A DNA stretch of 64,000 nucleotides from Spirochaetia bacterium (GTDB lineage: Bacteria; Spirochaetota; Leptospiria; Turneriellales; JAOUOS01), in contig JAOUOS010000005.1 of assembly GCA_029880285.1 (NCBI GenBank), positions 85,767 to 149,766 of the forward strand, written 5' to 3'. Position numbers and translations under genes: made by a program. Every line of letters begins with the position of its first letter. The first letter of the stretch is position 1. Below the pieces are notes generated by a model. The model had not been told where the DNA came from. It saw only the letters and a list, made by a program, of their open reading frames with translations, and made no database searches. Of the stretch, positions 28,201-36,610 are shown piece by piece.

Positions 28201-31200
28201 CTTCGCAATTTTCACCGGCTGTTGTATTTATATAACTATCGCCGCAAACTGAAAACAAACAGGTAGAACCCACGCAATCGGCTGAATCTAACCCGCCGGA
28301 ATCGCAGTCTTCGCCCGCTGTCGCGTTTACTGTAGAGTCGCCGCAAGATTGATCGGTACAGTCGGTATCGCAAACAGCAGTTTCGCCGCCTGTACCGGCG
28401 CCGTCTCCATCGCAGGCTTCACCATTAGTGCCGTCCACCAAACCATCGCCGCAATAAGAAGTCGCACCGGCTGTTTCATTGCACGTATTATCACATACTG
28501 TACATGATATTTCGCCATACACGCAGTCGTCAGTTAATACATTACCGTCATCACATACCTCTGCGCCCTCAATAACACCGTTACCGCATACATTAGCGGG
28601 CTCGCAGGTGTAAGAGCCGTTAATACCCGTATCGCAAACATTGGTACATTGAGCGCTGTCGGTACATACCTGACCGTCATCAAGAAGACAAGTTGCTGAA
28701 CAGCCATTTGCATCATCTATAGTATTGCCATCATCACAGCCTTCGCCTGTTTCTATCACACCATTGCCACAAATATCTATGGCCTCACAGGTTAATGAAC
28801 CATTGGCCCCGGTATCACATACATTGGTACATTGATAATTAGCTGTACATGTTTCGCCGTTTGCCAATAAGCATAAGTCGGAACAACCATTTAAGTCATC
28901 AATAGTATTACCGTCATCACAGCCCTCTGTCGCGTCAACAATACCGTTACCGCATACATTGGCGGCCTCACAGGAATTTGAACCATTAACCCCTAAATCA
29001 CACGCGTTACTGTCGCAATCTGCGCTCGCGGTACAAGTTTCTCCAATAATAAAAAGACAAGTAGCGGCGCATCCATTAGCGTCATCGGCAGTATTGCCGT
29101 CATCGCATACTTCGCCCGCATCAACGGTACCATTACCGCATGTATTTGCCGCCTCACATGTTGATGAACCATTCACCGCTAAATCACAAACTGTGCTGTC
29201 ACACTCAGCAGAACCGGTACATGTCTCGCCGTCAATATAAAGGCACGACGCGGCGCATCCGTTGGCATCGTCGGCAAGGTTACCGTCATCGCATACTTCG
29301 CCTGCGTCAACGGTACCATTGCCGCATGTATTTAAAGGCTCGCATAAACCAGAACCATATATAGCAAGATCGCATACGTTTAAGCAGTCAGAAGCGGATG
29401 CACAAACCTCGCCGTCTGTAAAAAGACAACCGGATGAACATCCGTTAGCGTCATCGGCAGTGTTACCATCATCGCATACCTCGCCTGTTTCAATAACCCC
29501 GTTACCGCACCAGTTTGCCATTTCACAGGTTGAAGAACCGTTTACCGCTAAATCGCATACTGTACTGTTACACTCTGCGTTACCGGTACATGCCTGGCCG
29601 TCATTAAGAAAACAGGTTTCGTTACAACCGTTACCATCATCAGCCTGATTACCGTCATCGCAGCCCTCGCCCGTATCAACAATACCGTTACCGCATACAT
29701 TGGAGGCCTCACAGGTAGTGGAACCATTTGTGCCTAAATCACAAGCGCTGCTGTCGCAATCTGCGTTTGCCGTACAGGTTTCTCCTATAATATAAAGACA
29801 TGAAGCGGCGCATCCGTTTAAGTCATCGGCCTGATTGCCGTCATCGCAAACCTCGCCGGCTTCAACCGAACCATTACCGCAGGTATTTACCGCCTCACAT
29901 GTTGATGAACCATTCACCGCTAAATCACAAACTGTGCTGTCACAATCGGTATTTGCCGTACAGGTTTCTCCTATAATATAAAGACATGAAGCGGCACAGC
30001 CGTTTGAGTCATCAGCAAGATTACCATCATCGCAAACCTCACCCGCGTCAATTATACCGTTACCGCATACATTGGCGGCCTCACAGGTTGATGAACCATT
30101 CGCCGCTAAATCACAAACACCACTGTTACATTGAGCATTAGCGGTACATACCTGACCGTCAGAAAAAAGGCATGTTCCTGAACAGCCGTTACCATCATCA
30201 GCTGTGTTACCATCATCACATGTTTCAGAACCATTTACAATATTATCACCGCAAAATTGTTGCACTACGGTTACTATGAATGTTTTTGTAAGAGGTACAG
30301 CGCTCCCCTTTGAAATTGTCGCTATTAGCGTAACCGTGATATTTCCTGTATTATAAGGCTGTGTAACTGTACCATCGCTTCCAATAATATCAGTCGGCAC
30401 ATCAACTATATAGGCTGCCCATTCTATAGCTGTGCCGTTAAATCCGCTTACAGGTAAAATTAAATCTTGCGTAATGCTGCCTGAAGAATCTAAACCTGAA
30501 TAAATAATTACAAGAGATGCTTTATCAATTAAAACTGCGTCTGCGTCTGAAAGAGTGGTACTGCCTGTTGTCTCATAAATAGTCTTAGTAGTGTTTACGG
30601 TAGAATTTACTACTGCTTCTATTTCTGTGGTATCGGCAATTACGGCTGAAGTTAAATCTTCATTGTCTAGAACGGCAGCTGTCTGTTCGCTTATTAAATT
30701 CATCAGCTCGTTCTGTGATTCTGGGGCAACTGTTGTATTATTTAAAGTGTTAACTATCGCGCTGTCAACGATGGCCACGGTATTTGTAGTTAAATTACCA
30801 AGAGCATTCGTGTTAATATCGTCTAAACTGTTTACCGTACCACCCGCTTCGCATATAGCGTCATCAATAACAGCTAACACTGTTTGCGTTAAACCATTTA
30901 AAGCTATTTTTAATTCATCAACACTTAGGTTCTGTGATGTCGCGTAAGTAATAAAATCATTTATAATTGCGGTTAACTCGTCAAGAGCAGCAAGTACCGC
31001 CGCGTCACCTCCCGTAAGTTCAGATATACTTGCCGATGCCTGCGCCGTAGAAAAGCCTTTTTCAAGATAGTTTGAGGCCAAAGCCACCTGAAACTTATCT
31101 TCATTTAAAAAGGGAACAGGCGATTGAACCACGCAATTATCATAAGTTCCCCTATTCTCTAATAATGTTGAAAATGCCGCTGTTTCATTATGGGCACGCC

Positions 31201-31855
31201 TTACCAAAGTATCAAGAACCAAACCAGAAGCCGAGGGAGTGACTTCTGCATTTGCCGGCGCCTGAAATGAAGTATCATTAGAAAAGGCCGAATATACTAC
31301 ATTTGAGCCGATAGTATCTTTAACAATTGAATTTGCCTGTGTGTTAAAATCATCATCAGACATGGTTGACACATTGCCAAGATCACTACCCAATACTTTT
31401 TTATTAATATGATCTGTCATAGGATTTATATTCACTGTTAAATCGGTTAAAGCAGATGTACTCTTAAAAATTAACCCCGCTAAATAAGAAGTAAAATCAA
31501 GACTGCCTTTTAGGATGGTACTATTTAAATTTGTATTTTCATCAACTGCGGCAGTTACAATTAAGGGCCGTACTGTATTTTCAGGTATATCAATAGAATA
31601 GTTACCCGATGCGTCTGTAACAGCTTCGCCAATCAACTGACCATCTGCCGATTTTATAGTTACTGTTTTACCCGCTAAAGCCGGGCCGTTTGAAACGCTG
31701 CCCGATAAAGTAATATCATTTACAACAACCGTTGTATCTTCTTTTTTCTTATCATCGGAACAGCTTATTACAAAAAAAATATTTACTAATATTAAAAATT
31801 TAACAAAAAATAAATATTTATTTAACCTGTTTTTACCTTTCACCTTATTTAACAT
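25280..31855 (-). CDS. Giant cysteine-rich lipoprotein: Ig-like domain, DUF4215 repeats, two sets of RCC1 repeats
   Basis: 2191 residues. A lipoprotein signal ends in FVISC (Cys about 33), followed by a carboxypeptidase-regulatory-like beta domain (about 48-105), a long helical region (110-430), and a bacterial Ig-like domain (about 440-530). Residues 532-1347 hold about 16 DUF4215 units of the form CGNGxxxxGExCDDGNxxDDxNGC; the first nine or so are separated by CTANxxC...CDLxxNGSxTC spacers. Residues 1350-2190 contain 14 RCC1-type units (LWAWGxNxxGQLGDGT), enough for two seven-bladed propellers. Six of them carry inserts of about 30 residues with two cysteines (LVGxC...DCExNxGTWNYDT). It is probably a surface adhesin or recognition protein. 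A GGAG site precedes the ATG. Confidence 0.93.
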   Translation of the reverse strand: MLNKVKGKNRLNKYLFFVKFLILVNIFFVISCSDDKKKEDTTVVVNDITLSGSVSNGPALAGKTVTIKSADGQLIGEAVTDASGNYSIDIPENTVRPLIVTAAVDENTNLNSTILKGSLDFTSYLAGLIFKSTSALTDLTVNINPMTDHINKKVLGSDLGNVSTMSDDDFNTQANSIVKDTIGSNVVYSAFSNDTSFQAPANAEVTPSASGLVLDTLVRRAHNETAAFSTLLENRGTYDNCVVQSPVPFLNEDKFQVALASNYLEKGFSTAQASASISELTGGDAAVLAALDELTAIINDFITYATSQNLSVDELKIALNGLTQTVLAVIDDAICEAGGTVNSLDDINTNALGNLTTNTVAIVDSAIVNTLNNTTVAPESQNELMNLISEQTAAVLDNEDLTSAVIADTTEIEAVVNSTVNTTKTIYETTGSTTLSDADAVLIDKASLVIIYSGLDSSGSITQDLILPVSGFNGTAIEWAAYIVDVPTDIIGSDGTVTQPYNTGNITVTLIATISKGSAVPLTKTFIVTVVQQFCGDNIVNGSETCDDGNTADDGNGCSGTCLFSDGQVCTANAQCNSGVCDLAANGSSTCEAANVCGNGIIDAGEVCDDGNLADDSNGCAASCLYIIGETCTANTDCDSTVCDLAVNGSSTCEAVNTCGNGSVEAGEVCDDGNQADDLNGCAASCLYIIGETCTANADCDSSACDLGTNGSTTCEASNVCGNGIVDTGEGCDDGNQADDGNGCNETCFLNDGQACTGNAECNSTVCDLAVNGSSTCEMANWCGNGVIETGEVCDDGNTADDANGCSSGCLFTDGEVCASASDCLNVCDLAIYGSGLCEPLNTCGNGTVDAGEVCDDGNLADDANGCAASCLYIDGETCTGSAECDSTVCDLAVNGSSTCEAANTCGNGTVDAGEVCDDGNTADDANGCAATCLFIIGETCTASADCDSNACDLGVNGSNSCEAANVCGNGIVDATEGCDDGNTIDDLNGCSDLCLLANGETCTANYQCTNVCDTGANGSLTCEAIDICGNGVIETGEGCDDGNTIDDANGCSATCLLDDGQVCTDSAQCTNVCDTGINGSYTCEPANVCGNGVIEGAEVCDDGNVLTDDCVYGEISCTVCDNTCNETAGATSYCGDGLVDGTNGEACDGDGAGTGGETAVCDTDCTDQSCGDSTVNATAGEDCDSGGLDSADCVGSTCLFSVCGDSYINTTAGENCEDGNSITDNCTYGETSGCLVCTETCQTGQGNLSYCGDFNIDAANSEECDDGVNNNDSIANYCRTNCQSASCGDGVIDTGETCDDGNTTDDGNGCDAVCAVNNTCGNGILEPAVEQCDDNNLTDGDGCTSLCKHEFIAVSSGTDHTLAIAGNGTLWAWGSNSFGQLGDGTEVAKNRPVQIGTDMNWLKIEAGNYCSYAIKIDGTLWAWGYNSDGRLGDGSQQGKNSPTQVAGDTDWAFISAGADHTLALKTGGTLWAWGYNSDGQLGDDTNVQKNAPVQIDTETTWQSISAGFKYSAAIKNDGSLWVWGDGSFNKLGLGSDLTDKYAPYPMGSCSYPSIADQATCEANSYTWTIDTDWLMVSAGYRDTMALKTNNTLYAWGMNTYGEVGLGNTSGYSWPQLVGYCDGYGSPIHQSACESGGYTWVYDTDWVFIETGLYTSFAKKTDGSIWVWGLNNDYQLGMGDGYNAYYTPQLLGKCSIEGYYRKDECETATGTWIFDTNWVSVSTGIQSTSKFTTALKSDGTIWIWGQNDLGQLGDGTKFSEYIKKPTQTIASSWAFIGTNGSTRYHGAAINKNGSLYTWGKGTALGLGDNSDHDSPQLVGACTNASYFNQADCELNAGTWNYDTNWLNVSAGSYYNIAIKNDHTLWAWGSNSSGRLGLGNTLNYNIPQLVGSCTIGGFYTKSDCEDNAGTWNYDTNWNIASAGDYTVLAIKTDGTLWSWGSNTYGQLGDGTNGAKYSPVQIGSDTTWVDAKTHTFHSVGLKDNGTIYTWGHNTYGQLGLGDTTHRDTPQLVGVCTISGYYTQTDCETNAGTWNYDSDWENISIGKYFTMAVKIDGTIWGWGHNESKVLGSSVSTNSTNTAPLLVSADADWKDISASDNHVLAVKANGTLWAWGNNYYGQLGADSIGNGSFGTPVQIGSDANWVSVYAGQIHSFALKADGTLWAWGENIYNQLGMYKVLGKYAGKYPEQVIFK
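28560..30240 (-). repeat. Tandem DNA repeats encoding DUF4215 units
   Basis: Repeats of roughly 165-185 nt encode consecutive cysteine-rich units. Some segments are nearly identical: around 29150-29210 and 29890-29945 the same roughly 50-nt stretch recurs (encoding AVNGSSTCEAANT-like spacers), and the stretches around 29780-29810 and 29960-29995 also match closely. This degree of nucleotide identity implies recent internal duplication or gene conversion. Confidence 0.75.
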
Positions 31856-31978
31856 CTTTATATACTCCCTGTTTCTTAAATTTATAAAATATCATTGCCG
31901 CAAAATAAAACACCTGCCAAATATCCAAAAATCTTATTTTACGGTGTCAGTTTATAACATATCTGTGAATTTTTGTCA

Positions 31979-31996
31979 ATAGGATGAACATCCTAT
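31979..31996. promoter_or_regulatory. 18-nt palindrome ATAGGATG-AA-CATCCTAT
   Basis: Perfect 8-bp arms around AA in the spacer between the giant lipoprotein gene and the MNT gene. The core CATCCT/AGGATG also forms the hairpin at 43783-43799 upstream of lnt, with the arms in the opposite order. It could be an operator for a dimeric regulator or a small repeated element. No function can be assigned. Confidence 0.35.
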
Positions 31997-32045
31997 AAGC
32001 TAAATATTGATGAAAATTGAAAATAATTTATCTAATTAAAGATGA

Positions 32046-32393
32046 TCAAATGATCCGGCGCATAGAGCTTACAACACTCTGCCAAAATCCGGCGGATGGA
32101 TTTTTTGTAAGACTCTCAAACTCTGCGGGAGTATAAACCAGAATTTCAATAGCGGGCAGCCAGTCTCTTAAATCAAAAAACTCAAAGCCTCTTTCAACGA
32201 AAGGCGTTTTCACATTTTTTATAATAATTAAATCAATATCGCTTTCGCGTGAAAAATCTTTAGTTAGAAAACTGCCGTAAACATAAGCGTGAATGACCCT
32301 GTCTTTCAACTTTATTTTAATTTCTTCAAGAACCTGGTCTTTCAATAAGCCGTTTAAGTTATCAGGAGATTTTTCCAGTATAATTTCTTTCAT
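32046..32393 (-). CDS. MNT-type nucleotidyltransferase (antitoxin of HEPN/MNT pair)
   Basis: A 115-residue minimal nucleotidyltransferase. The metal-binding signature is YGSFLTKDFSRESDIDLIII, i.e. GS followed after ten residues by DxD (about residues 40-54). The usual third acidic residue appears as Glu in AIEILVYT. In known HEPN/MNT modules the MNT protein neutralises the HEPN RNase, in some cases by adenylylating it. It starts 3 nt after the HEPN stop, so the two are translated together. Confidence 0.85.
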   Translation of the reverse strand: MKEIILEKSPDNLNGLLKDQVLEEIKIKLKDRVIHAYVYGSFLTKDFSRESDIDLIIIKNVKTPFVERGFEFFDLRDWLPAIEILVYTPAEFESLTKNPSAGFWQSVVSSMRRII

Positions 32394-32396
32394 AAA

Positions 32397-32780
32397 TTAT
32401 TTAATCATGGCTTTTATTTTATTTAAAACCAGTTCAGCTAAATTTATCGCTTCTTCAGCCTGCTCTTTTGTTATATACTCAGAAGGTATGCCTTCGGGCA
32501 TGGCATCTGGATATCTGGTTGAAATATAATATTGGTCAAGTTTTTTGCCCGCTGTTAAAATTTCATCATTTATATCAAGAGCTTTAGAAATCTTTACTAT
32601 TGAATGACTTTTAATATTTGTGTATTCTTTGTAAAATGCCAGAGCTTTCAAAGTTTTCTCTGCTGTTTGCTGGGCAATAAAACACGCCTGAGGAAAATAA
32701 TTTCGATTCAGAGTGTCTTTGCCCCACTTTAAATCTTCTTCGGCCTGTAATAGCCAGTCTTTGTATCTTGATTTTGACAT
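32397..32780 (-). CDS. HEPN domain protein (putative toxin of HEPN/MNT pair)
   Basis: A 127-residue all-helical HEPN protein (PF05168 type): WLLQAEEDLKWGKDTL, the conserved PQACFIAQQTAEKTLKALAFY, and YISTRYPDAMPEG. The canonical RNase motif R-x4-6-H seen in active HEPN toxins is not evident; the nearest histidine is in IKSHSIVKI. It may therefore be a weak or differently acting member. It precedes the MNT gene, and the promoter places the -10 element only 4 nt before the ATG. Confidence 0.82.
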   Translation of the reverse strand: MSKSRYKDWLLQAEEDLKWGKDTLNRNYFPQACFIAQQTAEKTLKALAFYKEYTNIKSHSIVKISKALDINDEILTAGKKLDQYYISTRYPDAMPEGIPSEYITKEQAEEAINLAELVLNKIKAMIK

Positions 32781-32784
32781 CCTA

Positions 32785-32812
32785 TCTATATTTAAGTATA
32801 CTATAAAAGCAA
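32785..32812 (-). promoter_or_regulatory. Candidate promoter of HEPN/MNT with palindrome in spacer
   Basis: On the minus strand: TTGCTT (32812-32807), 16-nt spacer, TATAGA (32790-32785), then TAGG and the ATG. The spacer contains the perfect 8-bp palindrome AGTATACT (32795-32802). Transcription would start at or inside the start codon, so the mRNA would be leaderless. The -35 match is weak. Confidence 0.35.
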
Positions 32813-32858
32813 TATTATGAAATTTATTTAAGTTGGCAAGGGGATTTTTGTTATTATT

Positions 32859-33527
32859 TCAATCATCTAAAAGCCCCAGATTATTGCTTCTTAGTAAAGC
32901 CTGAGTTTTATTTTGAACATTTAATTTTCTATAGATATTTTCAATATGTCTTCTTACCGTATGCAAACTTATATCAAGCTCGTTTGATATCTCTTCGTAT
33001 TTAAAACCGAGAGAAATGAATGTTAGTACTTCTTTTTCGCGGTCTGTTAATTTTACGTCTTTGTCATAATTTAAAAAGACATCAACTGATCTATTATAAG
33101 ATTTAAATTCTTTCATTGCGCGTGCCGCTATTCTGGGCGTCATAGGAGCCCCGCCAAGCATTACAACTTTGAGTTCGGCAAGAAAAAGTTCTTCTGATGT
33201 TTCTTTTAAAAGATATCCGTTAGCGCCGTTTTGTATGGCCGATAAAATAATTTCTTCGTCTTCAAAAACTGTATAAACAACTATTTTAATTTTTGAGTAC
33301 TTTTCTTTTAAATATGATATTGCCTGAAGTCCGTTCATCTTAGGCAATCCCAGATCTACAATTATTAAATCGGGCGCATTGTCTTCAATTTTGGCAAGGG
33401 CCGTTTCGCCGTCTTTATACCAAGAAAGAAATTGAAACTCTTCTGATTCTGAAAGAATTTTTGAAATTCTTTCTCCTACGATATTATTGTCTTCGACAAG
33501 AGAAACTTTTGCTATTTTATTCATCAA
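32859..33527 (-). CDS. NarL/FixJ-type response regulator
   Basis: A 222-residue DNA-binding regulator. The receiver domain (about 5-125) has acidic EDN near the N-terminus, the phosphorylation site in DLIIVDLGLPKMNG (Asp about 57), the conserved threonine in VVYT, and the lysine in YLLKET. A LuxR-type helix-turn-helix follows (about 155-215: LTDREKEVLTFISLGFKYEE, then ISLHTVRRHIENIYRKL). It overlaps the upstream histidine kinase gene by 11 nt and is surely its partner. Confidence 0.95.
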   Translation of the reverse strand: MMNKIAKVSLVEDNNIVGERISKILSESEEFQFLSWYKDGETALAKIEDNAPDLIIVDLGLPKMNGLQAISYLKEKYSKIKIVVYTVFEDEEIILSAIQNGANGYLLKETSEELFLAELKVVMLGGAPMTPRIAARAMKEFKSYNRSVDVFLNYDKDVKLTDREKEVLTFISLGFKYEEISNELDISLHTVRRHIENIYRKLNVQNKTQALLRSNNLGLLDD

Positions 33528-35724
33528 GCGCCTTTACCCGTAATATAAAAATGCTGTGATTATTAATATTTCTAAAGTATCTTAATTTTGCCCCTATTAT
33601 TTTCATTCTTTCTTTAATGTTTATTAATCCCATTCCTTTTTTTTCGTCTTCTTCTGTCCAGAAAAAATTCTTCCCGTCATTTGATATCGACAAGAAGACA
33701 AACACACCTTTTTTCTTTAGATGAAAGTTTATTTTCTCTGGTTTCGCGTGGCGAAAAACATTTGTCATCCATTCCTGAAAAATACGAAAAACATGCAAAG
33801 ACATTTTAGAATTCAGATAAGAACCTATTTGATCAATTTCTTTTTTTATCTCATATTTTTTAGAAAGCTCAATTCTTTCTATATATAATTCTATTTCTTT
33901 ATCAATATCAAGATTATAATCTTTGGATGTTTTTAATAAAAAAACCATATCGCGAATGCGCCCTAAGGCCTGTGATATTCTCTGGTAAACATTTCTTATT
34001 ACATTTGAATCTTCTCTTTTATCTTCAAGATATACTAAAAGTTCGGTAAGCTCGGCCCCGGCGTTATCATGAATTTCGCGGGCAAACTTAAGGCGCTGAG
34101 AAACCAAATCTCTTGCTACTTCGTCTTTTTCTTCGATTATAGTTTGTATTTTTTCGCTTAAATCGAGAGAAAGCTTCATAATATGTTCAGATTCTCTTAT
34201 TTCAGTTACATCTTGCGCGGTGCCGAATATTTTTACGGGCTTATTATTTTCATCGACAATAAGTTTACCACGGGTATATAGATACCGTATCGCGCCGTCA
34301 TTTGCGCGAATGATTCTATATTCAAGCGCCGGAATCGTGTTTCCTTTTAAAAAATTTTCGGCCACTCTCTGGTGCATTTCTCTATCGTCAGGATGCACTA
34401 CCGCTTCTGAATTTTGCGACGAGATTCTTATATTCTTATCAAGACCGTGTATTTTATACATTTCATCTGACCAGATTATTTCGTCGCCTTTGGTTAAATC
34501 CCAGTAATAGACCCCAATTTGTGTCATTTCTGCGGCTTTCTCTTTTTCTACGCTTAAAACCTGTATTCTGTCTCCCAAAGCGATCGATAGAAGAAGCAAA
34601 TCAAGAGCGTTACCGAAAAAGACCACATTATCAAAGAAAAACGAGCTGGGTACAATGCCAAGAGCCCTTAAATCGGCCAGTATTGTGGCTACGATTAAAG
34701 CGCTCCAAGCGATAAGAAAAAATCGCGCGCTTTTATTTTTTTTTAGATATGCCAAAAGAGATATAATAAAAAATGAACTGAATGAAACCATTGAGATTGC
34801 AATACAAAGAACCAACCCATATCTTATGGGTAATAACATAGTTACGGGTATAGCAGTTGATACTATATAAATAATTGTTTTTATATATTTATAATATGAT
34901 GGATGTTTTTCTTGCATTTGCAAAAAATTTGTAGCAAATAGCGCGGCAGAAAGAATACCAAGAAGCCAGCATAAAATAAAAATTATGGCAGATGTATCAA
35001 ATGAAAAAAATTGAAAAAACTGAAAAAAATGACCGCTTATAAATAAATGAACAATTAAATAACTAAAAAAAATAAATAAAACATAATAAAGATAAGCCTT
35101 ATCTTTAAGTCTTAAAAATAGAAATATATTATAAAAAAGCATGATGATAACGAGACCAAAATATGATCCGAATAAAAAGCTTTCTTTATTGCTTTTTAAT
35201 ATAAAATTTTCTTTTGAATATACTACAATGGGAACTCTCAAGGGAAAACTTCCCTCGGTTCGAATATAAATCTGTTGAATTTCATTTTTTTTATGCGTAT
35301 AATCAAAAACAAAAGTACGGCTTTGAAATTTTTTTTCATTAAAAGGAAACTGAAGTCCCGTTTTTACTTGATAAATTACATTATTATCTTTTACAATAAA
35401 AAAATCAAGATACTCTAAACCATGATGATTTACTTCTAGTAGCCAATGATCACGATCAGAAAGATTATTTAATTCAAAACGAAGCCAGTAAGCCGAACTG
35501 GTAATACCAAAGTGCGGTATTTTTTTTATAGTTTTTGAAAATTGATTATTAATATCATTAGATAGTATTTTTTTTATATCATACGATTTTGAAATATCTT
35601 CATAAAATTCTATATATGATAAATTCAGTGACTCTATTTTATTTTCTAATATGAAAGATTCTATGCCATGTATTTTTGTAAAACCTGTAAATAACACAAA
35701 AACTAAAAAACAGGCATGCCGCAT
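33517..35724 (-). CDS. 7TMR-DISM sensor histidine kinase with PAS domain
   Basis: 735 residues in this order: signal sequence (MRHACFLVFVLFTGF), an extracytoplasmic 7TMR-DISMED2 carbohydrate-like sensing domain (about 30-165), seven membrane helices (about 180-385), a PAS/PAC domain (about 395-508), a HisKA_3-type dimerisation domain with EIHDNAGAELTEL (His about 550), and an HATPase domain (N-box EWMTNVFRHAKPEK near 650, DGKNF, GMGLINIKERM). This architecture is common in spirochaetes and Bacteroidetes and responds to extracellular ligands. It forms an operon with the overlapping NarL-type regulator. The ligand and targets are unknown. Confidence 0.94.
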   Translation of the reverse strand: MRHACFLVFVLFTGFTKIHGIESFILENKIESLNLSYIEFYEDISKSYDIKKILSNDINNQFSKTIKKIPHFGITSSAYWLRFELNNLSDRDHWLLEVNHHGLEYLDFFIVKDNNVIYQVKTGLQFPFNEKKFQSRTFVFDYTHKKNEIQQIYIRTEGSFPLRVPIVVYSKENFILKSNKESFLFGSYFGLVIIMLFYNIFLFLRLKDKAYLYYVLFIFFSYLIVHLFISGHFFQFFQFFSFDTSAIIFILCWLLGILSAALFATNFLQMQEKHPSYYKYIKTIIYIVSTAIPVTMLLPIRYGLVLCIAISMVSFSSFFIISLLAYLKKNKSARFFLIAWSALIVATILADLRALGIVPSSFFFDNVVFFGNALDLLLLSIALGDRIQVLSVEKEKAAEMTQIGVYYWDLTKGDEIIWSDEMYKIHGLDKNIRISSQNSEAVVHPDDREMHQRVAENFLKGNTIPALEYRIIRANDGAIRYLYTRGKLIVDENNKPVKIFGTAQDVTEIRESEHIMKLSLDLSEKIQTIIEEKDEVARDLVSQRLKFAREIHDNAGAELTELLVYLEDKREDSNVIRNVYQRISQALGRIRDMVFLLKTSKDYNLDIDKEIELYIERIELSKKYEIKKEIDQIGSYLNSKMSLHVFRIFQEWMTNVFRHAKPEKINFHLKKKGVFVFLSISNDGKNFFWTEEDEKKGMGLINIKERMKIIGAKLRYFRNINNHSIFILRVKALDE

Positions 35725-35837
35725 TATAAGCGCATCAAAAAGTAGATTTATTATAATGTCAAATCAATTTTGAAACGATTTATTAAGACTACAAAATAGG
35801 TTGTTTTGTATGTTAAGATGCCACAACAGATATTAAG

Positions 35838-36539
35838 TTATTTTAGTTTATTTTTATTATTATGGTTTTTTTCGTTTTCTTTTTCGTCGCCTTTCTTTTC
35901 TTTCTTTTCTTTGTCTTCTTTGTCTTTAGTATCCAACTCTTCTTCACAATATGTATCAATCATCATTTTTTTTGCTGTATTCTCAATAGAACTTTTACCG
36001 CCAAAATATTTCTTATTTTTATGAGAACCATCACCATCATTATTTACAATATGAGAAAAAAGATGTATTAATTCATGCGCCAATGCCGATTGACCTATAC
36101 ATTTTTTATGTGAAATTTTTATTGAAAATGAATTTGGATCATAAAGACCTTCACACCATTTAGTTTCACCAACACCGCAGTAGAAACCTTTACAAGATTT
36201 TTCAGGATTCGCCGAATTAGCGCAGCTGGCATTAGGACCTGTTTTTTCTTCTACAATATAAATAGATAGATTATCTTTATTATTATTAATTGCCTCTTGA
36301 ATAGAGCCGGCGGGAAAATCTTCAGGAGCTGTTTCTTCAGCAGCATAAATAACGGCATCTATTGAAAAATTAAGTTGTTCTTTAGAATAAGACTCACTGC
36401 TTTCAATAAAAAAACTAACACCTGTATCAGAAACTAATTCTGCTTCTTCATTTAATTTTTCATCGGCACAACCGGTAAAAATGAGATGACTATAAATGAA
36501 AATTAAGATTATTATTGCTATTTTTCGCGTCTTTTTCAT
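35838..36539 (-). CDS. Lipoprotein with HExxH zinc-protease motif and lysine/glutamate-rich tail
   Basis: A 233-residue lipoprotein (signal ending IFTGC). The central domain has at least six cysteines around CANSANPEKSCKGFYCGVGE and a zincin motif SALAHELIHLFSHI (H155, E156, H159); the third ligand is not certain, with candidates in NNDGDGSHKNKKYFGG. The last 35 residues are almost only Lys, Glu, Asp and Asn and look disordered. No family recognised. It is the third secreted HExxH protein in the window. Confidence 0.7.
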   Translation of the reverse strand: MKKTRKIAIIILIFIYSHLIFTGCADEKLNEEAELVSDTGVSFFIESSESYSKEQLNFSIDAVIYAAEETAPEDFPAGSIQEAINNNKDNLSIYIVEEKTGPNASCANSANPEKSCKGFYCGVGETKWCEGLYDPNSFSIKISHKKCIGQSALAHELIHLFSHIVNNDGDGSHKNKKYFGGKSSIENTAKKMMIDTYCEEELDTKDKEDKEKKEKKGDEKENEKNHNNKNKLK

Positions 36540-36610
36540 ACAATGTTATTAGACGCAATAAATAAAAAATTTACATCTTCAATTTTAACAAATATTTAAT
36601 TTTGCATATA

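Noticed and set aside
27880..30240. CRISPR-like array in the regularly repeated 28-30 kb region
   Set aside because: The repeats are in-frame coding units of DUF4215, with no short direct repeats separated by unique spacers and no cas genes.
25369..30947. Several open frames of 60-128 codons on the plus strand opposite the giant lipoprotein gene
   Set aside because: They are antisense shadows of the repetitive DUF4215/RCC1 coding sequence: they repeat with the same period and have no start signals of their own.
35806..36071. Phenylalanine-rich plus-strand frames near 35.8 kb
   Set aside because: They mirror the Lys/Glu-rich tail of the HExxH lipoprotein on the minus strand.
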